A DNA stretch of 64,000 nucleotides from an uncultured Clostridia bacterium (GTDB lineage Bacteria; Bacillota; Clostridia; Oscillospirales; Ruminococcaceae): assembly GCA_947627235.1 (NCBI GenBank), contig CANQVG010000004.1:1-64000 (forward strand), written 5' to 3'. Under the pieces are notes generated by a model. It worked only from the letters and a program-made list of their open reading frames with translations. It was not told where the DNA came from and ran no database searches. The position numbers were made by a program, and so were the translations under genes. Every line of letters begins with the position of its first letter. Positions within the stretch are counted from its first letter, which is position 1. Below, in pieces: positions 16,865-26,773 of the stretch.

Positions 16865-18142
16865 ATGAAAATAATGGTCGTAGGCGGCGGAGGCCGCGAA
16901 CACGCAATTATAAAAAAGCTACTCGAAAACAAAGCCGTTGAAAAGATATACTGCCTGCCCGGCAACGGAGGCATCGCAGCCGACGCCGAGTGCGTACCCA
17001 TCGGCTCGACAGATATCCCCGCGATAGTCGATTTTGCCGCGAAAACGGGAATAGACTACGCAGTCGTCGCGCAGGACGACCCGTTGGTGCTCGGCTGCGT
17101 AGACGCGCTGAATAAAATCGGCATCCCCTGCTTCGGACCCGACGCAAAGGCGGCTATCATCGAGGGCAGCAAGGTGTTCTCGAAAAACTTTATGAAAAAA
17201 TACGGCATCCCGACCGCCGACTACGAAGTATTCACCGATGCCGCAGAGGCTTTGAAATACCTTGAAACCGCCAAGATTCCGACCGTCGTAAAGGCCGACG
17301 GCCCCGCGCTCGGAAAGGGCGCCATAGTCGCTATGACCCGCGAGGACGCTTATGCCGCGGTTCGCGAGATTATGGAGGACAAAAAGTTCGGCGCGAGCGG
17401 AGACAAAATCGTCATCGAGGAATTTATGACGGGTCCCGAGGTCACGGTTCTCTCCTTTACCGACGGCGAAACCGTAATACCTATGGTTCCGTCAACCGAC
17501 CACAAGCGCGCTCACGACGGCGACGAGGGACTCAACACAGGCGGAATGGGAACCGTCGCGCCGAGTCCGTATTACACGCCGGACGTCGCGAAAAAGGCTA
17601 TGGAAACCATAATTCTGCCGACCGTTAAGGCGATGAAAGCGGAAGGAAGACCCTTTAAAGGCTGCCTCTATTTCGGGCTGATGATTACTCCCGAGGGTCC
17701 TAAGGTGGTTGAGTATAACTGTCGCTTCGGCGACCCAGAAACTCAGGTAGTTCTGCCGCTTCTGAAATCCGACCTTCTTGACATTATGCTTGCAACAACT
17801 AACGGCGGTCTCGATAAAGTTCAGGTAAAATTCTCGGAGGGCGCTGCATGCTGCGTGATAATGGCTTCAAACGGATACCCCGAAAAGTACGAAAAGGGTT
17901 ACGAAATTTATATTCCCGAAGAGCTTAAGGAACACGTCTATGTTGCGGGCGCGAAGCTCGATTCGGGCAGACTCGTTACGAGCGGCGGACGCGTCTTAGG
18001 CGTGACCGCGGTCTCGGACAGGCTCGAAAATGCCGTGAACGAGGCCTACAGCTACTGCGAAAAAATTCACTTTGGCAACGCCTATTACCGCCGCGACATC
18101 GGCAAAAAAGCACTTGACTTTCTTAAAAATGAGGTGAAGTAA
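16865..18142 (+). CDS. purD: Phosphoribosylamine-glycine ligase
   Basis: A 425-residue ATP-grasp enzyme that joins phosphoribosylamine and glycine. It begins MKIMVVGGGGREHAIIKKLL; ATP-grasp parts include VVKADGPALGKGAIVA and the metal-binding EYNCRFGDPETQ. I take the ATG at 16865, with AAAGGAAAA upstream; an in-frame ATG at 16808 would add 19 residues that do not belong to the family. The 120 bases between glyA and purD hold no recognised gene or terminator. Its stop shares one base with the purL start. Confidence 0.95.
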   Translation: MKIMVVGGGGREHAIIKKLLENKAVEKIYCLPGNGGIAADAECVPIGSTDIPAIVDFAAKTGIDYAVVAQDDPLVLGCVDALNKIGIPCFGPDAKAAIIEGSKVFSKNFMKKYGIPTADYEVFTDAAEALKYLETAKIPTVVKADGPALGKGAIVAMTREDAYAAVREIMEDKKFGASGDKIVIEEFMTGPEVTVLSFTDGETVIPMVPSTDHKRAHDGDEGLNTGGMGTVAPSPYYTPDVAKKAMETIILPTVKAMKAEGRPFKGCLYFGLMITPEGPKVVEYNCRFGDPETQVVLPLLKSDLLDIMLATTNGGLDKVQVKFSEGAACCVIMASNGYPEKYEKGYEIYIPEELKEHVYVAGAKLDSGRLVTSGGRVLGVTAVSDRLENAVNEAYSYCEKIHFGNAYYRRDIGKKALDFLKNEVK

Positions 18143-21100
18143 TGGTATACAGAATCTACGTAGAAAAAAAGCCGGAGCTTGCAAACGAAGCCAAGGCGCT
18201 TAAGAATGACCTACGAAGTCTTCTGATGATAAACGGCCTTGAAGATGTGAGGGTCATAAACCGTTATGATGCGGAAAATATCACCCGCGAGCTGTTTGAC
18301 TACTCGGTCAGAAACGTCTTTTCCGAGCCGCAGCTCGACATCGCGACCGAGGAAATTGACACTGACGGCGCAACCGTCTTTGCCGTGGAATACCTCCCCG
18401 GTCAGTTTGACCAGCGTGCCGATTCGGCTGCGCAGTGCATACAGATAATCTCTCAGGGCGAGCGCCCGCTGATTCGTTCGGCAAAGGTTTACTGCCTCTA
18501 CGGAAAGCTCTCGGAAGCTGAGATAAATGAAATCAAGAAATACGTCATCAACCCCGTGGAGGCGAGAGAGGCGGCTCTTGAAAAGCCCGAAACGCTCGTT
18601 GTGAAATATGATATTCCTACCGAGGTAAAGACCCTCGACGGATTCACCGCGCTTGACAGAGCCGGTCTCGAAAAATTCGTGACCGACTACAGGCTCGCTA
18701 TGGACGCAGATGACATCGAGTTCTGCCAAAGCTACTTCAAGTCTGAGCACCGCGACCCGACAGTTACCGAAATCAGAATGATTGACACCTACTGGTCGGA
18801 CCACTGCCGTCACACCACATTCCTCACAGTGATAGACGGTGTGAAGTTTGAGAACGAGCTTTTGCAGAAAGCGTATGACGAATACATCGAGGTCAGGCAC
18901 AGAATCGGCGACAAAAAGCCGGTCTGCCTTATGGACCTCGCTACAGTCGCGGCGAAGTATCTCAAGAAGATGGGCAGGCTCCCGAAGCTTGACGAATCGG
19001 AGGAGATAAACGCCTGCACCGTTAAAATCGAAATCGAAGCAGACGGCAAAAAGGCGCCGTGGCTGCTGCTCTTTAAAAATGAGACGCACAACCACCCGAC
19101 CGAAATCGAACCTTTCGGCGGAGCGGCAACCTGCATAGGCGGCGCTATCCGCGACCCGCTTTCAGGGCGCGCATATGTCTACGGCGCGATGAGAGTTACC
19201 GGCGCTGCCGACCCGACTGTCCCCGTTTCGGAGACGATTCCGGGCAAACTCCCCCAGAGAAAGATTGTCACAACAGCCGCTGCGGGCTACTCCTCCTACG
19301 GCAACCAGATAGGTCTCGCGACAGGAATCGTAGATGAAATATATCACCCCGGTTACGCTGCCAAGAGAATGGAAATCGGCGCCGTTATCGCCGCAGCCCC
19401 CGCCGAAAACGTCAGACGCGAGGTCCCCTCGCCTAACGACGTTGTGATACTCCTCGGCGGCTCCACCGGCCGCGACGGCATCGGAGGCGCCACCGGCTCA
19501 TCAAAAGCTCATGATTCACATTCCGTTGAGACCTGCGGCGCCGAGGTTCAGAAGGGCAACGCTCCCGAGGAAAGAAAGCTCCAGCGTCTGTTCCGCAATC
19601 CCGAGGCGAGCCGCCTCATCAAGAGATGCAACGACTTCGGCGCGGGCGGCGTATCCGTCGCCATCGGCGAGCTTGCCGACGGTCTTGAAATCGACCTCAA
19701 CGCTGTTCCGAAGAAATATGAGGGTCTCGACGGCACTGAGCTTGCGATAAGCGAATCTCAGGAGAGAATGGCGGTCGTGGTTGCGCCCGAGGACGTGCAA
19801 AGGTTCCTCGAACTTGCGCACAGCGAGAACCTTCAGGCGTGTCCCGTGGCAAAGGTTCAGGCGGAGCCGAGACTCGTTATGAACTGGAACGGCAAAAAAA
19901 TCGTCGACCTCAGCAGGGAGTTTTTAAACTCCAACGGCGCTGAAAAACACATAACCGTAACCCCCGCCGCTCCCGCTCTCATCGAAAGACCGGTGACGGG
20001 CAGCTTTGCGGAAAACCTCTCCTCAATGGCTTCAGACCTCAATATCTGCTCGAAGCGCGGTCTTTCCGAACGCTTTGACTCAACTATCGGCGCGGGCACC
20101 GTCCTGATGCCGTTCGGCGGAAAGAATCAGCTTACTCCGATACAGGCAATGGTCCAGAAGATTTCGGTAGAGCAAAAGCACACCGACGACTGCTCATTTA
20201 TGGCGTGGGGCTACAATCCGTATCTCACCGAGCAGAGTCCGTATCACGGCGCATACAGTGCGGTAGTGGAGTCGGTTTCGAGACTCATCGCAACCGGCGC
20301 GGGCTTTGAAGACGTATACCTTACATTCCAGGAGTATTTTGAGCATCCCGGGCGCGACGGAAAACGCTGGGGTAAGCCTCTCGCAGCGCTTTTGGGCGCA
20401 TTCAGGGCGCAGCTCGATCTCGGCATCGGCTCTATCGGCGGCAAGGACTCCATGAGCGGCAGCTTTGAAGACCTCGACGTCCCGCCGACGCTCGTATCTT
20501 TCGCTGTAACGACCGGCAAGGTCGGCGACGTCGTCTCACCGGAGTTCAAATCCGCAGGACACAAAGTCGTCCTCCTGACGCCGGAGTACGACGAAAACGG
20601 TCTGCCTAAGCCGGATTCGCTCATCGCGCTATTTAATAAAGTGACCTCGCTCATAAGGAGCGGCAAAGCTGTTGCCTGCTACACCCCCGGAATCGGAGGC
20701 ATAGCGGAAGCGGTACTCAAAATGGCAATCGGCAACGGCATCGGCTTTGAATTTGATTCCGGATTTACACTCGATGAAATTTTCCGGCTCAGATGCGGAA
20801 GCTTTATTCTTGAGCTTTCGGACGGTGAAAGCATCGGCGTAACCGTCGGAAGCACCGTCTCCGAACAGGTTATATGCGGCTGCGGCGAAAGCGTTTCGCT
20901 CTGCTCGCTGCTAAAGACCTACGAGGACAGGCTTGAGAGCGTCTATAGCTGCAATATCGCGCAGGGAGGCGAGAAGATCCCGACTCTTTGCTACGACGGC
21001 AGAAATCCCGCCTCCCCCGCCGTAAAATCAGCAAAGCCGCGCGTCCTGATTCCCGCATTTCCCGGCACCAACTGCGAATACGACAGCGCTAAAGCTATGC

Positions 21101-21831
21101 GCGACGCCGGCGCCGAACCCGAGATAATCGTTATCAACAACCTCAGCTCGGCGGGAATCCGCGAGAGCGTGGAAAAATTCGCCGAGGAGCTCAGGCATTC
21201 TCAGATGATATTTATTCCGGGCGGCTTCTCGGGCGGCGACGAGCCTGACGGCTCAGGCAAATTCATCTGCGCGTTCTTCAGAAACAAGGCGGTGCGTGAC
21301 GGAGTTACCGACCTTCTGAACAACCGCGACGGTCTTATCTGCGGAATCTGCAACGGCTTCCAAGCGCTTATAAAGCTTGGTCTTGTGCCGTACGGCAAAA
21401 TTCTCGATGCCGACGAAAGCTTCCCGACCCTGACCTACAACACCATATCGCGCCATCAGTCGAGGATTGTACGCACAAAAATCGTATCAAATAAATCCCC
21501 TTGGCTCAGAAACGTAAATGTCGGCGATATTATCAACGTACCGATTTCTCACGGCGAGGGCAGATTCCTTGCAAGCGAGGAACTCATCAAAGAGCTGATA
21601 GAAAACGGTCAGGTGGCAACTCAGTACGTCGACCTTGAAGGAAACGCAACCTCAGATATCCGCTTTAATCCGAACAACTCAATGTACGCAATCGAGGGAA
21701 TCACCTCTCCCGACGGAAGGGTCTTCGGCAAAATGGGTCACTCGGAAAGAGTCGGAAACGGACTTTACAAAAACGTCCCCGGAAACTACGATATCGGAAT
21801 GTTCCGCTCGGCTGTTGAGTATTTCCGCTGA
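18142..21831 (+). CDS. purL: Phosphoribosylformylglycinamidine synthase, large single-chain form
   Basis: A 1,229-residue enzyme that converts FGAR and glutamine to FGAM. An N-terminal PurS-like segment (MVYRIYVEKKPELANEAKAL) is followed by the two PurM-like synthase halves, with FKNETHNHPTEIEPFGGAAT near 315 and GGKDSMSG near 775, and then a class I glutaminase at about 970-1229 with the nucleophile in LICGICNGFQALIK and later ISHGEGRF. Many Firmicutes split this into PurS, PurQ and PurL, so the fused chain is a clostridial type. It closes the operon. Confidence 0.95.
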   Translation: MVYRIYVEKKPELANEAKALKNDLRSLLMINGLEDVRVINRYDAENITRELFDYSVRNVFSEPQLDIATEEIDTDGATVFAVEYLPGQFDQRADSAAQCIQIISQGERPLIRSAKVYCLYGKLSEAEINEIKKYVINPVEAREAALEKPETLVVKYDIPTEVKTLDGFTALDRAGLEKFVTDYRLAMDADDIEFCQSYFKSEHRDPTVTEIRMIDTYWSDHCRHTTFLTVIDGVKFENELLQKAYDEYIEVRHRIGDKKPVCLMDLATVAAKYLKKMGRLPKLDESEEINACTVKIEIEADGKKAPWLLLFKNETHNHPTEIEPFGGAATCIGGAIRDPLSGRAYVYGAMRVTGAADPTVPVSETIPGKLPQRKIVTTAAAGYSSYGNQIGLATGIVDEIYHPGYAAKRMEIGAVIAAAPAENVRREVPSPNDVVILLGGSTGRDGIGGATGSSKAHDSHSVETCGAEVQKGNAPEERKLQRLFRNPEASRLIKRCNDFGAGGVSVAIGELADGLEIDLNAVPKKYEGLDGTELAISESQERMAVVVAPEDVQRFLELAHSENLQACPVAKVQAEPRLVMNWNGKKIVDLSREFLNSNGAEKHITVTPAAPALIERPVTGSFAENLSSMASDLNICSKRGLSERFDSTIGAGTVLMPFGGKNQLTPIQAMVQKISVEQKHTDDCSFMAWGYNPYLTEQSPYHGAYSAVVESVSRLIATGAGFEDVYLTFQEYFEHPGRDGKRWGKPLAALLGAFRAQLDLGIGSIGGKDSMSGSFEDLDVPPTLVSFAVTTGKVGDVVSPEFKSAGHKVVLLTPEYDENGLPKPDSLIALFNKVTSLIRSGKAVACYTPGIGGIAEAVLKMAIGNGIGFEFDSGFTLDEIFRLRCGSFILELSDGESIGVTVGSTVSEQVICGCGESVSLCSLLKTYEDRLESVYSCNIAQGGEKIPTLCYDGRNPASPAVKSAKPRVLIPAFPGTNCEYDSAKAMRDAGAEPEIIVINNLSSAGIRESVEKFAEELRHSQMIFIPGGFSGGDEPDGSGKFICAFFRNKAVRDGVTDLLNNRDGLICGICNGFQALIKLGLVPYGKILDADESFPTLTYNTISRHQSRIVRTKIVSNKSPWLRNVNVGDIINVPISHGEGRFLASEELIKELIENGQVATQYVDLEGNATSDIRFNPNNSMYAIEGITSPDGRVFGKMGHSERVGNGLYKNVPGNYDIGMFRSAVEYFR

Positions 21832-21846
21832 CGGTTTTATGACAAA

Positions 21847-21877
21847 AAGGTGCGCCGGGCAACGCCTTACGCACCTT
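21847..21877 (+). terminator. Probable terminator after purL
   Basis: AAGGTGCG (21847-21854) and CGCACCTT (21870-21877) form an eight-pair stem with further internal GGC/GCC pairing, followed by AATTTGTTAATTT. The T tract is broken, so strength is uncertain. Confidence 0.55.
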
Positions 21878-21921
21878 AATTTGTTAATTTCTACAAAAAT
21901 TCCCTCAGCAAAAATTTATGC

Positions 21922-21950
21922 TTGACTTTAGCATATTACTATGATAAAAT
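21922..21950 (+). promoter_or_regulatory. Sigma-A promoter of the histidine operon
   Basis: TTGACT (21922-21927), 17-base spacer, TAAAAT (21945-21950), 33 bases before the hisZ ATG. The leader is too short for a T-box or peptide attenuator, so histidine control, if present, acts elsewhere. Confidence 0.75.
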
Positions 21951-21982
21951 AGGTTCACCATACAAAGGAAAGCGAAGACGAT

Positions 21983-23083
21983 ATGAAGACAATATCACAG
22001 GATGGGCTCACCGGGCGGCTCTGTTCATTGTACGAACGCTCAGGCTACCGCAGGTACAAAATGAGCAAATTCGAGGAATACGACCTTTACGCGAGAAACA
22101 AGGACTTCTTGGTCTCGGAAAACGTGCTTACATTTACTGACCTCGACGGCAGACTGATGGCATTAAAGCCCGACGTTACGCTCTCGATAATTAAGAACAC
22201 CCGCGAGGAGCGCGGGCTTGAAAAGGTCTACTACCACGAAAACGTCTACCGCGCGTCGGGCGGAACCTTGGGTTTTCGCGAAATAGCCCAGACAGGACTT
22301 GAATGTATCGGCGACGTCGACGAATACTGCGTATGCGAGGTCCTGAGTCTCGCGGCGAGAAGTCTCCTCGAAATCAGTCCCGACTGCGAGCTTGACATCT
22401 CTCACCTCGGAATCCTCTGTGAGCTTTTGGATCGCGCCGGACTTTCGACCGGATCGAAAACGTCGGCGATAAGGCTTATGGGTGAGAAAAACCTAGGAGA
22501 ACTTGAAAGGCTGCTTTCCGACGAAGGAATCGGAGTTGAAATAAGCACAAAAATTCTTTGCATCGCCCGCCTCGACTGCGAGGCAAAGGAAGCGTCCCTG
22601 CGGCTGAGAGAACTACTCAAAGGTGTAGTATCAGATGAATCGCTTGAGCTTTTCTGCGATACCTGTGACTTTCTGCACAGCGAGTTTCCGAACACCGTAA
22701 AGGTAGACTTCTCCACGGTCGGCGACCTGAATTACTACAGCGGTATCTTCTTCAAGGGCTATGTGAACGGCGTGGCGTCGGGAGTACTCAGCGGCGGGCA
22801 GTACAACGGACTTATGCGCAATCTCAAAAAGGCGTCCCGCGCGATAGGCTTTGCGCTCTATCTCGACCTGCTTGAGCCGCTTTTCGAGGCCCAGGATGAC
22901 TTTGACGCGGATATACTGCTGATTTACAGCGGCGATGTTTCCGCAGCGGAGATATACGGCGCGGCGAAAAAGCTTGCAGGCGACGGCTTAAGCGTCTGTG
23001 TCATGAGAGAATGTCCGCAAAATATGAAATTCCGCGAGGTTTACCGCGTTTCAACGGGAGGTGAAGCCGTCCGTGAAAAATGA
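21983..23083 (+). CDS. hisZ: ATP phosphoribosyltransferase regulatory subunit
   Basis: A 366-residue paralogue of histidyl-tRNA synthetase that lacks the anticodon domain and activates short-form HisG. Class II synthetase-like motifs are seen: RRYKMSKFEEYDLYARNKDF, then LMALKPDVTLSIIKN (motif-2-like region) and ASGVLSGGQYNGLM (motif-3-like). The ATG at 21983 starts MKTISQDGLTGRLCSLYERS. The short HisG directly downstream needs HisZ, which fits. It overlaps hisG by 11 bases. Confidence 0.92.
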   Translation: MKTISQDGLTGRLCSLYERSGYRRYKMSKFEEYDLYARNKDFLVSENVLTFTDLDGRLMALKPDVTLSIIKNTREERGLEKVYYHENVYRASGGTLGFREIAQTGLECIGDVDEYCVCEVLSLAARSLLEISPDCELDISHLGILCELLDRAGLSTGSKTSAIRLMGEKNLGELERLLSDEGIGVEISTKILCIARLDCEAKEASLRLRELLKGVVSDESLELFCDTCDFLHSEFPNTVKVDFSTVGDLNYYSGIFFKGYVNGVASGVLSGGQYNGLMRNLKKASRAIGFALYLDLLEPLFEAQDDFDADILLIYSGDVSAAEIYGAAKKLAGDGLSVCVMRECPQNMKFREVYRVSTGGEAVREK

Positions 23084-23717
23084 TTTTATCAATATAGCCC
23101 TGCCGAAAGGTCGCCTCGGCGACAACGTATACGAGATGTTTTCAATGGCGGGATACCGTTGTCCGGAGCTTGAAAACCCGGGAAGAAAGCTCGTCTTTGA
23201 AAATCACGATTCCGGTATACGATATTTCTGGGTAAAGCCCTCGGACGTCGCGATATACGTTGAAAAGGGCGCGGCGGACATAGGAGTAGCGGGAAAGGAT
23301 ATTCTGCTTGAGTACCGCCCCGACATATACGAGCTTTTGGACGTGGGCCTCGGCAAATGCAGAATGGCTGTCGCTGCGCCCAAAAACTTCCGCGACGACC
23401 CCCGCAAAACACTGAGGGTCGCGACAAAGTTCCCGAATGTCGCGAAAATGCACTATTCCAAGTTCGGACGTGACATCGAAATTATCAAGCTCAACGGCTC
23501 AATAGAGCTTGCACCGATACTCGGGCTCTCCGACGTCATCGTGGACATTGTGGAGACAGGCGCTACTCTTCGCCAGAACAACCTCGAGGTGTATGAAACG
23601 CTGTTTGAAATCAGCGCGAGGCTCATTGCAAACAAGTCGTCGTACCGCTTTAAGGGAGAAAAAATCAAGCAAATTCAGGACGGTCTTGCCGCCGTGAAAG
23701 GAGCAAAAAATGATTAA
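23073..23717 (+). CDS. hisG: ATP phosphoribosyltransferase, short form
   Basis: A 214-residue catalytic subunit that joins ATP and PRPP, the first step to histidine. I choose the GTG at 23073 (reads KNDFINIALPKGRLGDNV), because GGGAGGTG lies nine bases upstream; an earlier GTG at 23061 is itself part of that ribosome site. The family signatures ALPKGRLG and VDIVETGATLRQN are present. It lacks the C-terminal feedback domain of the 300-residue form, so it works with HisZ. It overlaps hisD by eight bases. Confidence 0.94.
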   Translation: MKNDFINIALPKGRLGDNVYEMFSMAGYRCPELENPGRKLVFENHDSGIRYFWVKPSDVAIYVEKGAADIGVAGKDILLEYRPDIYELLDVGLGKCRMAVAAPKNFRDDPRKTLRVATKFPNVAKMHYSKFGRDIEIIKLNGSIELAPILGLSDVIVDIVETGATLRQNNLEVYETLFEISARLIANKSSYRFKGEKIKQIQDGLAAVKGAKND

Positions 23718-24984
23718 GATATTAAAAACCTCCGAAACCACCGCTGCGGAGCTGTTTGAACGCAGGATACAGTCGGCGGACGTTTCCGAGGTGGTCGGAA
23801 ATATAATTGAAGACGTCGTAAAAAACGGCGACAAAGCGCTTTTTGCGTATACTGAGAAGTTTGACAAAGCAAAGCTTACAAGCCTTGAGGTCACGGACAA
23901 AGAATTCGCAGAGGCTTTTGAAAAGGTCGACCCGAAGCTGCTTGAAATAATCAAAGAGGCGGCGGAAAATATCGAGAAATTCCACCGCAACCAGCTCAGA
24001 AGCGGCTTTGTTGTCGCCGACAAGCCCGGTACGGTTATTGGACAAAAGGTGCTGCCGATTGAAAAGGTCGCTATTTACGTCCCCGGAGGGACCGCAGCTT
24101 ACCCATCTACCGTGCTTATGAACGCGATTCCCGCAAGAATCGCAGGCTGCAAAGAGATAATTATGGTCACTCCCTGCAACCCCGACGGCACGGTTATGCC
24201 TGAGATTCTCGCCGCGGCAAAGACCGCCGGAGTTTCGAGAAACTTTAAGATCGGCGGCGCGCAGGCAATCGCTGCGCTCGCCTACGGCACCGAAAGCGTC
24301 CCGAAGGTCGACAAGATAGTCGGACCCGGCAACCAGTACGTCGCGGAGGCAAAAAGGCAGGTCTTCGGACGCGTAGCAATTGATATGATTGCAGGTCCGA
24401 GCGAAATTCTCATAATCGCGGACAAATCGGCAAAGGCGGAATTTCTCGCCGCCGACCTGCTCTCTCAGGCGGAGCACGACAGGCTCGCGACTGCTGTCCT
24501 GATAACCGACTGCGCCGAGCTTGCGCAGAAAGTAGCCGAAGAGACCGAAAAGCAGCTTTGTGCGCTCCCAAGGCAGGAAATTGCCCGCACATCTATTGAA
24601 AACAACGGGAAAATCATCGTAGCAAAGAGCATCGCCGAAGCGGTTGAAATATCGAACGAAATCGCGCCGGAGCACCTTGAGCTTTGCACCGATAACCCGT
24701 TTGCGCTGCTTTCGGATATCAAAAACGCAGGTTCGGTATTTCTCGGGCATAACTGTCCCGAGCCTCTCGGCGACTACTTCGCCGGTCCGAACCACACCCT
24801 GCCCACCGGCGGCACTGCACGTTTTTCAAGCCCGCTTTCGGTGGACGACTTTGTGAAAAAGATGCAGTTCACCTACTTCACCGAAGACGCCTTTGCCGAC
24901 GTTGCAGAGAAGGTGGCAGCTTTCGCTGAAAAAGAGGGACTTGGCGCCCACGCGAGAAGCGCTTTGGCAAGAATCAAGCTGTAA
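23710..24984 (+). CDS. hisD: Histidinol dehydrogenase
   Basis: A 424-residue zinc enzyme that oxidises histidinol to histidine in two NAD-linked steps. Signatures are YVPGGTAAYPSTVLMNAIPA, IVGPGNQYVAEAKRQVFG, GPSEILIIAD and the zinc-site segment SQAEHDRLATAVLIT; GPNHTLPTGGTARF is near the C terminus. Length is normal. After it comes a 138-base gap before hisC with a perfect palindrome at 25079-25100. Confidence 0.96.
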   Translation: MIKILKTSETTAAELFERRIQSADVSEVVGNIIEDVVKNGDKALFAYTEKFDKAKLTSLEVTDKEFAEAFEKVDPKLLEIIKEAAENIEKFHRNQLRSGFVVADKPGTVIGQKVLPIEKVAIYVPGGTAAYPSTVLMNAIPARIAGCKEIIMVTPCNPDGTVMPEILAAAKTAGVSRNFKIGGAQAIAALAYGTESVPKVDKIVGPGNQYVAEAKRQVFGRVAIDMIAGPSEILIIADKSAKAEFLAADLLSQAEHDRLATAVLITDCAELAQKVAEETEKQLCALPRQEIARTSIENNGKIIVAKSIAEAVEISNEIAPEHLELCTDNPFALLSDIKNAGSVFLGHNCPEPLGDYFAGPNHTLPTGGTARFSSPLSVDDFVKKMQFTYFTEDAFADVAEKVAAFAEKEGLGAHARSALARIKL

Positions 24985-25078
24985 AGTGTTATTGCTTTAC
25001 GGATTATGCCGAGTCATTACTTTTACAGCGATTTGTAAAACCGCAATAACAAACGAATTTCAGCTTTTAATTACGCAT

Positions 25079-25100
25079 TGTAAAGCTATATAGCTTTACA
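25079..25100. repeat. Perfect 22-base palindrome between hisD and hisC
   Basis: TGTAAAGCTAT and its exact reverse complement ATAGCTTTACA abut with no spacer. It lies 22 bases upstream of the hisC ATG in the only sizeable gap inside the his operon. It may be an operator or an RNA hairpin that tunes distal expression; there is no T tract, so it is not a standard terminator. Confidence 0.6.
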
Positions 25101-25122
25101 CATAATCGGAGATGAGAACGAA

Positions 25123-26187
25123 ATGTCACGCTTTCTTAGCAGCGCGATGAAGGCTCTTGCGCCCTACATTCCGGGCGAACAGCCAAGCGACAGAAAATAT
25201 ATAAAGCTCAACACAAACGAGTCGCCGTTCCCGCCGTCGGAAAAAGCGGTGAAAGCCGCCGAGGAGGCAGCAAAAAGTTTACAGCTCTATCCCGCGCTTG
25301 ACGGAGGAAGACTGCGCTCGGAAATCGCCGAATATCTCGGTGTCGGGTATGACGAGGTCGCTGTCACAAACGGCTCGGACGAGGTGCTGAACCTCTGCTT
25401 CAAAGCGTTCTGCTCGACGCAGTCCCCCGCCGCCTTTGCCGACATCACCTACGGCTTTTACCCCGTCTTCGCAAACTACAACTGCGTACCTTACGAAATT
25501 ATCCCGCTTAAAGACGATTTTACCGTCGATCCGTGCGACTACATCGGCATAAATAAGAACATTTTTATCGCCAACCCCAACGCGCCGACAGGTATTTTTC
25601 TTCCCGTGAGCGATATTGAGAAAATCATAAAGAGCAATCCCGACAATGTTGTCGTAGTCGACGAGGCGTATATCGACTTCGGCGGCGAGAGTTGCGTGCC
25701 GCTCATAAAAAAATACCCGAACCTCGTCGTCACGCAGACATTTTCAAAGTCCCGCTCTATGGCGGGCGCAAGGCTGGGCTTCGGCGTTGCCTGTCCGGAG
25801 CTTATAAACGACCTCTACAGGCTGATTTACTCTACCAACCCCTACAACCTCAGCCGGCTGAATATGGCTGTCGGTATCGCCGCTATGGAAGACTCTGAGT
25901 ATACGCGGCGAAACTGCGCGGAAGTCGTCTCGACAAGGGAAAAATTCACTGAAGACCTAAGAAGTCTCGGATTTGAAGTGCTTCCCTCGTTGGCTAACTT
26001 TGTCTTTGCGAAAAAAGAGGGCGTGTCGGGACGGGAACTTTACGAAAGGCTCAGGTCGGAGGGAATACTCGTGCGCCGCTTCGACTCGCCGCGCATAAAC
26101 GATTGGCTTCGCATAACTATAGGCGCACGGGACGATATGAAAACGCTCGTTGAAAAATTAAGACTTATAACGGAGAATTTACTATGA
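25123..26187 (+). CDS. hisC: Histidinol-phosphate aminotransferase
   Basis: A 354-residue fold-type I PLP enzyme that converts imidazole-acetol phosphate to histidinol phosphate with glutamate. It has NTNESPFPPSEK near the start, TNGSDEVLNL, ANPNAPTG, VVDEAYIDFGG and the PLP lysine segment TQTFSKSRSMAGARLG. It overlaps hisB by four bases (ATGA). CGGAGATGAGAACGAA upstream gives a ribosome site. The operon position settles HisC over other class II aminotransferases. Confidence 0.94.
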   Translation: MSRFLSSAMKALAPYIPGEQPSDRKYIKLNTNESPFPPSEKAVKAAEEAAKSLQLYPALDGGRLRSEIAEYLGVGYDEVAVTNGSDEVLNLCFKAFCSTQSPAAFADITYGFYPVFANYNCVPYEIIPLKDDFTVDPCDYIGINKNIFIANPNAPTGIFLPVSDIEKIIKSNPDNVVVVDEAYIDFGGESCVPLIKKYPNLVVTQTFSKSRSMAGARLGFGVACPELINDLYRLIYSTNPYNLSRLNMAVGIAAMEDSEYTRRNCAEVVSTREKFTEDLRSLGFEVLPSLANFVFAKKEGVSGRELYERLRSEGILVRRFDSPRINDWLRITIGARDDMKTLVEKLRLITENLL

Positions 26188-26771
26188 GAACTGCCGAAAT
26201 CAACCGCAAAACCAACGAAACGAACATTTCGCTTTTCCTCAACTGCGACGGCAGCGGACAGAGCGAAATCAGCTCCGGCGTAGGGTTTCTCGACCATATG
26301 CTGACCCTTTTTGCAAAACACTCGGGCTTTGACCTCAGACTCAAATGCGATGGCGATACCTATGTAGACGACCACCATTCCGTAGAGGACATCGGCATTG
26401 CGCTCGGATTCGCGCTGAGGGAAGCTCTCGGAAACAAAGTCGGCATACGGCGCTACGGCGACGCGCTTATTCCTATGGACGAAGCGCTGATACAGACAGC
26501 CGTAGACCTGTCGGGCAGGAGCTTTCTTTCGTACAGCGTTGAAATCCCGACCGAAAAGGTCGGCAGCTTCGATTGCGAACTGGTCGAGGAATTTTTTGCG
26601 GCGTTTACGCGTTCTGCGGAGCTTACGCTTCACATCCGCCAGCTTGCCGGCAAAAACTCCCATCACATAATTGAAGGCGCGTTTAAGTCGGTCGCGAGAG
26701 CGCTGCGCGCCGCTTCGGAATCTGACCCTCGCTTTGCCGACGCCCTGCCGTCAACGAAGGGAGTGCTTTAA
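26184..26771 (+). CDS. hisB: Imidazoleglycerol-phosphate dehydratase
   Basis: A 195-residue manganese enzyme that dehydrates IGP. The signatures GFLDHMLTLFAKHSGFD, DDHHSVEDIGIALG and, near the C terminus, KNSHHIIEGAFKSVARAL supply the metal-binding histidines. It is the monofunctional form, so the phosphatase step is done by a separate enzyme, the PHP gene at the end of the operon. hisH starts two bases after its stop. Confidence 0.96.
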   Translation: MRTAEINRKTNETNISLFLNCDGSGQSEISSGVGFLDHMLTLFAKHSGFDLRLKCDGDTYVDDHHSVEDIGIALGFALREALGNKVGIRRYGDALIPMDEALIQTAVDLSGRSFLSYSVEIPTEKVGSFDCELVEEFFAAFTRSAELTLHIRQLAGKNSHHIIEGAFKSVARALRAASESDPRFADALPSTKGVL

Positions 26772-26773
26772 GC

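Noticed and set aside
21950..21982. T-box or leader-peptide attenuator before hisZ
   Set aside because: Only about 30 bases separate the -10 box from the ATG, and there is no His-rich frame, T-box core or terminator.
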